Shown here: piece by piece, positions 7,893-15,006 of the stretch
Layout of the letters: each line of letters opens with the position of its first letter
Position numbering within the stretch: the stretch's first letter is position 1
DNA from: an uncultured Coriobacteriaceae bacterium
Lineage (GTDB): Bacteria; Actinomycetota; Coriobacteriia; Coriobacteriales; Atopobiaceae
Reading direction: 5' to 3'
NCBI GenBank assembly: GCA_902786015.1
Contig: CADAAU010000023.1
Location: 1-45,138 of the forward strand
Length of the DNA stretch: 45,138 nt
Made by a program: the position numbers and the translations under genes
Notes under the pieces: model-generated
The model's input: the letters and a program-made list of their open reading frames with translations, nothing else
Told to the model about the DNA's origin: nothing
The model's database searches: none

Positions 7893-8702
7893 ATGGATAC
7901 CATCGAGATCCAGCATGAGGACGACCTGCTCATCATTGGCGATGTGGCGCGCGCAATAGAGGAGAACGAGTTCGAGCCATACGTGCAGCCCTGCTTCGAT
8001 CTGGTGGCAAAGCGCCCCATGCTGGCCGAGACGCTCGCGCGATGGACCTTTCCCGAGGATGGTACGGTAATCCCAGCAGCCGCCTTTATTCCTGCGCTCG
8101 AGCGCACGAACACCGTTTGCGGCCTGGACTGGTTCATAATCGACTCCATGTGCGCGTACCTCGGGGAGCAGCTAAAAACTCTTATGGTGCCGCCGGTCGC
8201 CCTCAACATCTCTGATCAGCACGTGGACGACGAAAACTTTACCAAGAGGCTTTCGGCAACGGTCGACTGGCGTGGCGTGGACCCCGTGTTCGTGAGCGTT
8301 GAGTTCGGACTGGATCTTTTGGCAAGGGACGAACGGATGGCAAAAGTGCTCATCCCCTCACTGCTTGACGCTGGCTTTAGCGTGGTCGTCGACAAGTTCA
8401 ACGCGACACCAGAAGCGCTTATTCCGCTCATGCACATGGGGGTCGTAACGATCAAGGTATCAACCGCGCTCTGGCGCGATAGCCCCATCGCGAACTTACG
8501 AGCGTTCACGCGGGCAGCCAATGAGCTTGGCATTGCCTTGATTGCCGAAGGTGTAGAAACGGCTGACGAGCTAAAGATGCTCAGGCACGAAGGCTTCCTC
8601 TTTGCCCAGGGGTATTACTTGGCACGCCCAATGTGTCTTGAGGAATACGTCAAGCTATGTTCTAACCGAATTTACGGCAACATGGGACGCTTGTCGGTGT
8701 AA
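7893..8702 (+). CDS. Degenerate EAL-domain protein, probably non-catalytic
   Basis: 269 residues forming a single stand-alone EAL domain. Landmarks are present: AETLARW at the EAL position, ALNISDQH at the N-V-S position, VSVEFGLDLL at the E-x-T-E-S position, AEGVET, and QGYYLARP near the end. However DDFGTG is replaced by DKFNAT, and the K-x-D segment reads TIKVST, so two metal-binding acidic residues of c-di-GMP phosphodiesterases are lost. By comparison with known degenerate EAL proteins, it probably binds c-di-GMP or a protein partner rather than hydrolysing c-di-GMP; this is inference. A weak GAAGGG precedes the ATG. It is followed 86 nt later by the acidic-tail protein in the same direction, so they may be cotranscribed. 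Confidence 0.85.
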   Translation: MDTIEIQHEDDLLIIGDVARAIEENEFEPYVQPCFDLVAKRPMLAETLARWTFPEDGTVIPAAAFIPALERTNTVCGLDWFIIDSMCAYLGEQLKTLMVPPVALNISDQHVDDENFTKRLSATVDWRGVDPVFVSVEFGLDLLARDERMAKVLIPSLLDAGFSVVVDKFNATPEALIPLMHMGVVTIKVSTALWRDSPIANLRAFTRAANELGIALIAEGVETADELKMLRHEGFLFAQGYYLARPMCLEEYVKLCSNRIYGNMGRLSV

Positions 8703-8788
8703 ATGAATGCACGTACAGAAAGCTATCGTTTAATATGTTGAGGAACACCAATTTGAGCCTAAATGCGTAGAGGAGTATGGAGGACATG

Positions 8789-9274
8789 ATGATACCTATG
8801 CAGAACTGGACACCCGCAGCGCAGAATCCGTTTCAAGCCATGGTTGTGGACGCGGTGCGCACCATTCTTCCCACCGTCCACACGCAAATTAACCAAGCGC
8901 GTTTGAACACCCTCCAGTTTCGTCAGGCTGCGATAAGGGCTGCGGACAAGTCCATCAAGTCAGGTCTGGAAGCGGACAAGCAGTTCTTTGAGTTGGCGCA
9001 GGCCATGCTCCCCATTGCCTACAAGCAGGTTAGTCGGATGCGCTTGAGCCTGCTCGAAATACACAAGGCGTCGATATCGAGCTTGAGTCAGGCGATGGAG
9101 CAGAGCCTAAAGACCGATCAGCAGCTCTACGAAGAGTGCCTGGAGCTTCTCAACAAAGACAGTCAGCAAGAGCAGGAGCAAGAGGTTACTGTTGAGGACA
9201 TGGAGACAGAGGTGGAGGTCGAGGTCGTTCCCGACGAAGAGGTAGTCGAGGAAGAGGCCTCGGAGGAGAACTGA
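8789..9274 (+). CDS. Duplicated-helix protein with acidic Glu/Val tail, unknown function
   Basis: 161 residues from the ATG at 8789, chosen because GGAGG at 8779-8783 is 5 nt away; in-frame ATGs at 8777 and 8786 would add 4 or 1 residues. The body (about 10-120) is all helical and contains a tandem duplication of about 43 residues. Copy one starts ILPTVHTQINQARLNTLQF and copy two starts MLPIAYKQVSRMRLSLLEI, each ending in a (D)xxQ(F/L)(F/Y)E motif. The tail (about 125-161) is extremely acidic with alternating Glu and Val (TEVEVEVVPDEEVVEEE). It resembles phasin-like or other surfactant-type helical proteins in layout only; no family is recognised. It lies downstream of the degenerate EAL gene. 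Confidence 0.7.
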   Translation: MIPMQNWTPAAQNPFQAMVVDAVRTILPTVHTQINQARLNTLQFRQAAIRAADKSIKSGLEADKQFFELAQAMLPIAYKQVSRMRLSLLEIHKASISSLSQAMEQSLKTDQQLYEECLELLNKDSQQEQEQEVTVEDMETEVEVEVVPDEEVVEEEASEEN

Positions 9275-9382
9275 TTCCCGGCGCGTTATGGTTGCAGCGC
9301 CTACGCTTCGAGGTGGCGAGGACTTGTTGACTTGTGCCTCTTGAGTGGGAGTTATGGTCTGGAGTGAGGAGGCGATCTTTGC

Positions 9383-10666
9383 TTGGAACGTGTTTGCGAT
9401 ACGGCCTACGGTAAGGTCGCAGGCATACAACACGGTGGTTGCACGGCATATTTGGGCATTCCGTTTGCAAAGCCACCCGTAGGAGAACTCGCCTTCCGTC
9501 ATCCGGTCCGCCCGGAGCCTTGGGAAGACGTCTACGAAGCTGTGCGTGGAAAGGCCAATCCCCTGCAATCGCCTGGGCAGGACCCGTTTACCGCGAGGTA
9601 CACGAGTCAGGATTGTTTGTATCTCAACGTCTACGTGCCCAACGACATCCCCACGCCCGCACCCGTCATGGTATGGGTTCACGGCGGCGCCTTTAGTGTG
9701 GGAGGCACGGGCCTGCAAGACGACGGAACGCTCATGTACGACTTGAGCCAGTTTGCCGTCGATGCCAAGGCGATTGTCGTCACCTTCAACTACCGGCTGA
9801 ATGTCTACGGGTTTCTTGACCTCCATTCCCTTTCCGATCGCTTCGACCAAAACTGTGGTCTGCACGACCAGGTCATGGCGTTGGAATTCGTCCGAGACAA
9901 CATCGCCGCCTTTGGAGGGGACCCCAAGCAGGTCACGGCCTTCGGAGAGTCGGCGGGAGCTGCGAGCGTTCTGGCCCTTTCCTGCATGCCTGCCGCGAAT
10001 GGCCTGTTCCAGCGATGCATAGTACAGTCGGCCGTCATCGAGCACTTCTTCACCGAGGATGAGGGTAGGGCGAATGCAGAGCTGTTTATGGATCTTTTGG
10101 GTGCGACGCAGCCTGAGGAGATTCTTACCATGCCCGAGGAGGACATCGGAAGGGCGGGCAAGACGTTCGAAGGGAACATCCTTCTGCAAGGGGAGATTCG
10201 ATGTGCGTTCTCGCCGATCATCGATGGAGAGTTTCTGCCCGTCGCGCCCGTGGAGGGCGTGAGGAAGAGTCCGCTCCCCATGCTGATTGGAAACAACCTC
10301 AGAGAGGGCGACACCCTCATTAAGCAGTTCCCGTTCTTCCTGTTACCTCTTATAACGACGTATATTCATGTTGACGTTCCTAGTGGTGGGGGCAGCATCA
10401 GAGACAAGGCGAGTGCCGGCATTACGAAGCACGTGTTTGTTGATCCGATGAAGGCCATGCTTCGCGACCGCGTTGGTCCCGTCTGGAAATACGAGTATCG
10501 CCATGGAGAGAACCTGGGACACATTGACGAGCTTCCCGTCCTCTTTGGTATGAAGGATGACGCGACGGGGTTGAGCATGCGAAAGATCTGGGGGCGGTTT
10601 GCAAACACCGGCGAGTTGAACTGGCAGCAGTACGGAGAGCAGCCGTGCAAATACGTCATTGAGTAG
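9383..10666 (+). CDS. Type-B carboxylesterase (alpha/beta hydrolase)
   Basis: 427 residues starting at a TTG codon, with AGGAGG 10 nt upstream. Canonical motifs: YLGIPFAKPPVGELAFR near the N-terminus, EDCLYLNVY-like SQDCLYLNVYVP, oxyanion-hole MVWVHGGAFSVGG, nucleophile elbow FGESAGAAS, and the C-terminal His in LGHIDELPVLFG. It should hydrolyse carboxylic esters; no signal peptide is seen, so it is cytoplasmic. At 427 residues it is shorter than most family members (about 500), mainly through a short region between the Ser elbow and the His. The middle acidic residue of the triad was not assigned with certainty. A relic of a second carboxylesterase lies at 14688-14825. Confidence 0.88.
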   Translation: MERVCDTAYGKVAGIQHGGCTAYLGIPFAKPPVGELAFRHPVRPEPWEDVYEAVRGKANPLQSPGQDPFTARYTSQDCLYLNVYVPNDIPTPAPVMVWVHGGAFSVGGTGLQDDGTLMYDLSQFAVDAKAIVVTFNYRLNVYGFLDLHSLSDRFDQNCGLHDQVMALEFVRDNIAAFGGDPKQVTAFGESAGAASVLALSCMPAANGLFQRCIVQSAVIEHFFTEDEGRANAELFMDLLGATQPEEILTMPEEDIGRAGKTFEGNILLQGEIRCAFSPIIDGEFLPVAPVEGVRKSPLPMLIGNNLREGDTLIKQFPFFLLPLITTYIHVDVPSGGGSIRDKASAGITKHVFVDPMKAMLRDRVGPVWKYEYRHGENLGHIDELPVLFGMKDDATGLSMRKIWGRFANTGELNWQQYGEQPCKYVIE

Positions 10667-10719
10667 GGTCGGCCTCATCTGGGACGGTAGGGCGACTAAT
10701 TGTGTGCGATGAATAGCCA

Positions 10720-10750
10720 GTGCCCATGGGGGACAGTCCCTCATGGGCAC
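10720..10750. repeat. Intergenic palindrome family 2, copy 1
   Basis: GTGCCCATG and CATGGGCAC arms enclose GGGA-CAG-TCCC, giving a 14-bp stem (one G-T pair) and a 3-nt loop. Its core matches the hairpin at 11452-11492 at about 23 of 27 positions, so it is a repeated element and not only a terminator. Confidence 0.7.
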
Positions 10751-10878
10751 GACATTCAATCGTGTGCATTTTGTTGCCGAATGTGCGCCATCAGCCTGTC
10801 TTACCACATCCGCAAGCAGTAAACCTGCCGATAGGAATCTGGCCTAAAGACACGAGCAAGAGATACGTAAAGAATGGG

Positions 10879-10917
10879 GACACGCCTTGCAGTTTGGAGG
10901 CGTGTCTCTCTTTGTCT
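10879..10917 (+). terminator. Probable intrinsic terminator
   Basis: Nine-base-pair perfect stem GACACGCCT / AGGCGTGTC with a 10-nt loop, followed by a pyrimidine tail TCTCTTTGTC. Confidence 0.55.
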
Positions 10918-10954
10918 GGAAAGGGACAGATAACTTCCCATAAATGGAAATAAT

Positions 10955-10971
10955 ATGTATAACCTATACAT
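10955..10971. promoter_or_regulatory. Perfect 17-bp dyad upstream of the VOC gene, possible operator
   Basis: ATGTATA-ACC-TATACAT, perfect 7-bp arms with a 3-bp spacer, inside an AT-rich stretch about 85 bp before the start at 11055. The position suits an operator overlapping the promoter. Confidence 0.4.
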
Positions 10972-11054
10972 AAAAATATAAATATTAATATAGTAAATGC
11001 ATGTCGGACCAAGACAAGAGGTCCATACCGCATCTTATGAGGAGGAAAGACAGT

Positions 11055-11429
11055 ATGAAAATCACGTCGTTCAATCCGCTAATCGTATCTAGCAAGGCCG
11101 ACGAGGTTGTTGCGCTCTTTGAGGAACTGGGCTTCGAGAAACGTCACGCGCCGACGTTGGAAGAAGTCCAAACTGCGGCAGATCAGGACTTCCGCCTCAA
11201 GGATGCAAACGGTTTCGCCGTAGATGTGGCGCAACAGCCGGGCGTTCCGCAAGACATGACTATCATCCGCATGAACGTGCGCGGCTTCGACGAAGCTTAC
11301 GAGATTCTTACCAAGCATGGCTTCAAGAACACACGCGGCGACGAGATCTTGGAGAACGAGCACTCCAAGGCGGCCACGATGGTCGCCGAGTCTGGCCTGA
11401 CGATTGCCCTCATCGAGCACCTAAAATAG
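11055..11429 (+). CDS. VOC-superfamily (glyoxalase/bleomycin-resistance-like) protein
   Basis: 124 residues. The start at 11055 (MKITSFNPLIVSSKADEVV) is favoured over an upstream in-frame ATG at 11001 because GAGGAGGAAAG sits just before it. The beta-alpha-beta-beta-beta pattern of one VOC module pair is visible: EVVALFEELGFEKRH, then DFRLKDANGFAVDVA, then ITKHGF-like YEILTKHGFKNTRG, and ESGLTIALIEHLK at the end. Such proteins bind a divalent metal and act on, or sequester, small molecules. The metal-ligand set (His/Glu) is not obvious, so a specific reaction cannot be assigned. Monocistronic by context. Confidence 0.8.
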   Translation: MKITSFNPLIVSSKADEVVALFEELGFEKRHAPTLEEVQTAADQDFRLKDANGFAVDVAQQPGVPQDMTIIRMNVRGFDEAYEILTKHGFKNTRGDEILENEHSKAATMVAESGLTIALIEHLK

Positions 11430-11777
11430 TTTACGCCGCAAACTGTCCGAAACGCCGCGCCCATGAGGGACTATCCCTCACGGGCGCGGCGTGGTGTGTG
11501 TCATTGCCTCCCCCTGACACACGCGCTCTGCCCAGATTGATCTATCAAAAGTAACCCACGCAAGGGCCACGTCGAGGACTTGCAAGAAGGTCTGCACTTT
11601 ATGCGTTTTGTGCATGTTGCTCCAGAGCGACTCTTCGATTCATTTCTTATGTACTATCTAAACGCATGCGACAGACATCAAGTCTGTAGAGCATTCAAAA
11701 GTGCTCGTTGGCTCGTGTCTGCATTGGTTTGAGCCGCATAGAAAAAAGGCATGCAAGGTGCCCCGAAAGGAGACGCA
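11430..11777. other. Intergenic region, no gene seen
   Basis: 348 bp. It holds the 11452-11492 hairpin and otherwise no coding frame with a ribosome site or recognisable product. The promoter of the following gene pair should lie here but was not identified. Confidence 0.5.
11452..11492. repeat. Intergenic palindrome family 2, copy 2
   Basis: ACGCCGCGCCC / GGGCGCGGCGT outer arms and TGAGGGA / TCCCTCA inner arms around a CTA loop: 18 bp paired with one mismatch. There is no T-run. The core repeats that at 10720-10750. It may also end transcription of the VOC gene. Confidence 0.7.
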
Positions 11778-13274
11778 GTGATCAAGGTTTACCCCGCAAG
11801 CGAGGCCCCCCGGCAGGTGCGAAAGTACACCTCCGCCAACGATGAGAACGTGTTTATCACCGCCCGTGACTTCTATCACCGCAACAAGGACATCCGCCAC
11901 CACAAGGTTGTGGTGTACGACGAGGACGGCAATATCGCTTACTGCCTGGGCTTCCAAAAGAACAAGCCCGTGAACTGGGAAGATGCCGAGAACAACGCCA
12001 TGGTCCAGATGCATCTCTCCAACTACTGGGAATACTCGCTGGACGACGAGAACCTCGACTGGTCGTACGTCAACAGGTTCCAGCTCTTCGTGTACGACGA
12101 GCTGGATGAGTACGCCTACCACACGGCGCGCATAATCGCCAAACACAACCCGTCCGTCACAATCGCGTTCACCGACCCAACCGCCGCGCTCTTCTTTACC
12201 GAGTACGAGCGGCTGTTGATCGCGGACTCCGAGGAGAAGCTGTTCGAAGCACATCCCGAGCTCAAGGAACTGCGCACCCTGCGCGTGCACTCCGAGATTA
12301 GGTGGGACGTGCAGGACGTCTTTACCAACAACGTCTCCAGCTATCTGCTCATGACGAGCCTCTACTGGGTAAAGCGCGAGTTCTACTACGGGCCGCTCAA
12401 CCCCGACAAGACGTTCTACCTCATCAAGCAGCCCGTGAAGGAGAACGGACTCACCGCGCTCATCGCCAATGTGGTGGGAACCAAGCAGATGATTCGTGCT
12501 ATCCGCCCGGACTTCATCCCCGTGGTCGACCTGGGCGTTGCCAAAGATCCCAACCAGTTTGCCGGCACCTCGGGCGAGGACGTGTGGGCCATGTTCTTCG
12601 ACCAGATCTCCGACTACGACCTCAAGGAGGTCTATAACTCGCAGCACGTTATCTTGGACCAGAACTCCAACCTTAACCTCAATCCCTATATGACCGAGTT
12701 CGTCTTCTCAAACAAGCGGGCAGAGCTGAAATACGGAGATGACTTCCGGTACAACGAGGCCGTGCGTGCCCATGTTGAGGGGACGCTCGCCAAGGTGTTC
12801 CCGGCCGACGCCAAGCGGGTGCTCGGCGTAATCGTGCGCGGCACCGACTACAACGCCCAGAGGGTATCCAAGTACGTGCCGCACGGACTCACCGCCGAGG
12901 CGACCCTCGCGAAGGCAATCGATTACGTGCAAGAGGGGAACTTCGACCACGTGTACCTCTGCACCGAGGACCAGTCATACCTTGACCTCTTCCGTGCAAG
13001 CGAGCTGGCCGACAAGCTTATATACGTGGACCAGAACAGGATCGACTATCAGCAGGAGGATAACCAGGAGAAGCTCCTCATCGAGATATTCGGGCGCGAG
13101 CAATCCAACCCGTACACGCGGACGCTGGACTACATCGCGGTGCTGGAGGGCCTCACGAGGTGCCAGGCACTGCTGGCAAACGTTACCTGCGGTGCCGTGA
13201 CGTACGCCATGGGTCGCGGCACCAACTACGAGTTCGCCGACGTCGGCAAGATTCAGGACGGGCTCAACGAGTAG
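11778..13274 (+). CDS. O-fucosyltransferase/NodZ-like glycosyltransferase
   Basis: 498 residues from a GTG at 11778; AGGAG 5 nt upstream makes this start better than the ATG at 11751. The C-terminal half carries the nucleotide-sugar binding features of the GT23/GT65/O-fucosyltransferase-like fold: RVLGVIVRGTDYNAQR (the R-G-T-D loop corresponding to the R-R-T-D/C-R-G-T-D motif), FDHVYLCTEDQSYLDLF, and CQALLANVTCGAVTYAMG near the end. The N-terminal half (about 1-240) is specific to this subgroup, rich in Tyr/Asp, without membrane segments. Likely transfers fucose or a similar GDP-sugar to a surface glycan; donor and acceptor are inference. An HxxxDG acyltransferase follows 41 nt later, suggesting one operon for glycan synthesis and decoration. 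Confidence 0.72.
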   Translation: MIKVYPASEAPRQVRKYTSANDENVFITARDFYHRNKDIRHHKVVVYDEDGNIAYCLGFQKNKPVNWEDAENNAMVQMHLSNYWEYSLDDENLDWSYVNRFQLFVYDELDEYAYHTARIIAKHNPSVTIAFTDPTAALFFTEYERLLIADSEEKLFEAHPELKELRTLRVHSEIRWDVQDVFTNNVSSYLLMTSLYWVKREFYYGPLNPDKTFYLIKQPVKENGLTALIANVVGTKQMIRAIRPDFIPVVDLGVAKDPNQFAGTSGEDVWAMFFDQISDYDLKEVYNSQHVILDQNSNLNLNPYMTEFVFSNKRAELKYGDDFRYNEAVRAHVEGTLAKVFPADAKRVLGVIVRGTDYNAQRVSKYVPHGLTAEATLAKAIDYVQEGNFDHVYLCTEDQSYLDLFRASELADKLIYVDQNRIDYQQEDNQEKLLIEIFGREQSNPYTRTLDYIAVLEGLTRCQALLANVTCGAVTYAMGRGTNYEFADVGKIQDGLNE

Positions 13275-13315
13275 CGATGGTCTTGCACTGCAAAAGAAAA
13301 CCAAGGGAGTAGACC

Positions 13316-14602
13316 ATGAATAACGAGCCGATTCTTTCGGGGCGAATGATGTTCTACGGCGACGCGGCGTTTCTTGCCTCAACCGCAAAGATAACGCTCA
13401 AGACGCAGCCCGATCTCCAGCTGCTGCAGGAAGCGGTAAACGGGGCCGCAAAGCAGCATCCTTGGGCAACGTATGGCGTTCGCGAGAAGGACGGCCTGTT
13501 CTACTACAGCGACAACCTCTCCCACTCCATAGCGATTGCCGAGTGGAACGACGATGAGCCGCCCGTTTTGGGAGGCAAGGAATCGGATGGCCATCTGCTG
13601 GGCGTCTATTACCAGGGAAGGGACGTCCGCTTTTGCATCTTCCACGGACTGACGGACGGCAACGGATTGCTCTCCTTCATGGATGCCACCATGAGCCGCT
13701 ACGCCGCACTTCTGCGGGGAGAACCTCTCGCCTTAGAAAGCGCGTGCTATCCCGACGCGGAGGCAGAGCCCCTTATGGCAGTTGACCAGGCTTTGCGCGA
13801 GGCGGGGATTCCATGGGACCCGCAAGCCATGGGAAGCGGGTTGCCGAACGAGGACTACGCTTCCCACGAGCAACTGGCTGATGCCAGGGACGGTTCGCGC
13901 ACGTTCTTCGTCAGCGCCGACGCCGCTGGCCTGGTTGGCTTTGCGAAGGAGCGGGGCGTCAAGGTGTCCGCAGCCCTTGTGAGTCTTTACGCGGGCGCGG
14001 TACAGAGGGTCCATCCCGACGCGCGACGCATGAGGGTGGCGATGCCGGTAAACTTTAGGCATGCGCTGGGCATCCCCCACACGTTTAGGAACTGCGCCAT
14101 GCCTCCCGCCATGTACGACATCGCGGTGGGCGAGGGAGACGGTGTTAACCAGATTGCCGCCCAGGTGAACCAAACCATCCTTAAGGTCACGTCCCCCGTG
14201 GCCAAGCTTTATACCGTAAAGGGATTCGCCACGCACATGAACATGCTCCCGCCGATGCCCTACGCGCAAACGGAAATGGCAATGGCACAAACGATGAGCA
14301 TCGATTGCCCTCCCTTCACATTCAACTGCTCCTATGCAGGACGCTACTCTGACGAGGACTACCTCGAGCTGATTGACTGCGTCTACTTCACGACACCCGC
14401 GTTCGGCTCTGCTCCCGTGCTTGAGGTTGTGGCCATGCCCGCCCACTTTTACATAACAATCAACCAGGGAGGCGGCACCGACTCGTACGTGCAGGCGTAC
14501 TTGAGCGTACTGCAGGAGAACGGTATCGATGCCACGCTCGATGCCACAGAGCCTGGTGCGAGGCAGTACGTTGCCTTGCGAGAGACGCTCGGCCTGCGCT
14601 GA
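13316..14602 (+). CDS. CoA-dependent acyltransferase/condensation-domain-like protein
   Basis: 428 residues. The active-site motif HxxxDG is present as FHGLTDGNG (about residues 111-119), which in this superfamily (chloramphenicol acetyltransferase, condensation domains, alcohol acetyltransferases) supplies the general-base His. The second structural motif region reads FTFNCSYAGRYS near 330-342, replacing the usual D-F-G-W/N-x-G. SAALVSLYAGAV and RVAMPVNFRHALG are typical of the central strands. AAGGGAG 8 nt upstream supports the ATG. The location directly after the fucosyltransferase-like gene suggests it acylates the same glycan or lipid; that link is inference. Substrate unknown. Confidence 0.75.
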   Translation: MNNEPILSGRMMFYGDAAFLASTAKITLKTQPDLQLLQEAVNGAAKQHPWATYGVREKDGLFYYSDNLSHSIAIAEWNDDEPPVLGGKESDGHLLGVYYQGRDVRFCIFHGLTDGNGLLSFMDATMSRYAALLRGEPLALESACYPDAEAEPLMAVDQALREAGIPWDPQAMGSGLPNEDYASHEQLADARDGSRTFFVSADAAGLVGFAKERGVKVSAALVSLYAGAVQRVHPDARRMRVAMPVNFRHALGIPHTFRNCAMPPAMYDIAVGEGDGVNQIAAQVNQTILKVTSPVAKLYTVKGFATHMNMLPPMPYAQTEMAMAQTMSIDCPPFTFNCSYAGRYSDEDYLELIDCVYFTTPAFGSAPVLEVVAMPAHFYITINQGGGTDSYVQAYLSVLQENGIDATLDATEPGARQYVALRETLGLR

Positions 14603-14634
14603 GGCAAACGGGTTTTCCCCATGGTGTAACGGGA

Positions 14635-14668
14635 GGGGCGTTGACACCTCAAAGCGTGTCAACGCCCC
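14635..14668. terminator. Strong hairpin, probable bidirectional transcription stop
   Basis: Perfect 13-bp stem GGGGCGTTGACAC / GTGTCAACGCCCC with loop CTCAAAGC, 32 bp after the acyltransferase stop. There is no T-run, so a classic intrinsic terminator is not certain. Confidence 0.5.
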
Positions 14669-14687
14669 CGTCCCCGTGACAAGTGTT

Positions 14688-14825
14688 CTCCTCATCATGA
14701 CCGCACTTCATCAGCGGGTAGGAGGACTCGGGGGTGAAGAGGTAGGTGTAGGACTTGCCGCCGCCCTTGGTCTGGTTCTCGGACATCCTGATCAGCGGTG
14801 CGATGAACAATTGGCCTAACGCTGG
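14688..14825 (-). pseudogene. Relic of a carboxylesterase C-terminal region
   Basis: The minus strand reads LFIAPLIRMSENQTKGGG, KSYTYLFTPES and PLMKCGHDEE, the pattern around the catalytic His of type-B carboxylesterases (F..P....A.....G...Y.Y.F...........H..E). Nothing upstream or downstream continues it, and the frame soon runs into the hairpin. It is a fragment of a deleted paralogue of the 9383 gene. Confidence 0.55.
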
Positions 14826-15006
14826 GAGCACCATCTTGACGAGCGGTCCTGGCGATTCAAGTCGTTGGAGACAAGTACGTCTAGTGGCAGAGCGCGGGAC
14901 CCGCGAGCCAGGAACGGATGACCCGTCCCCCTGGCATAGCGAATCAGGGACACGCCGAGCGTATCAATTCTCCCATGACACCGTCCCCATGACAGTCTCC
15001 ATGACA

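Larger units (their letters stand above)
10667..11054. other. Intergenic region with hairpins, terminator and AT-rich promoter area
   Basis: 388 bp without a convincing gene. In order it holds a long hairpin (10720-10750), an intrinsic terminator-like hairpin (10879-10917), and an AT-rich block with a perfect dyad (10955-10971) just before the VOC gene. The terminator is over 200 bp past the esterase stop, so a short untranslated transcript may end there; nothing more can be said. Confidence 0.5.
14603..15006. other. Intergenic region with hairpin and carboxylesterase relic
   Basis: 404 bp without an intact gene, between convergent genes. It holds a 13-bp perfect hairpin (14635-14668), a decayed carboxylesterase fragment (14688-14825) and a stretch with three CCATGACA-like words (14968-15006). 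Confidence 0.6.

Noticed and set aside
9107..10189. 360-codon minus-strand frame opposite the carboxylesterase
   Set aside because: Antisense shadow with no motif; the plus strand has the full carboxylesterase signature.
10667..10920. Possible riboswitch or small RNA before the VOC gene
   Set aside because: A terminator is present, but I could not match the preceding sequence to c-di-GMP, ZTP, fluoride or THF riboswitch consensus features.
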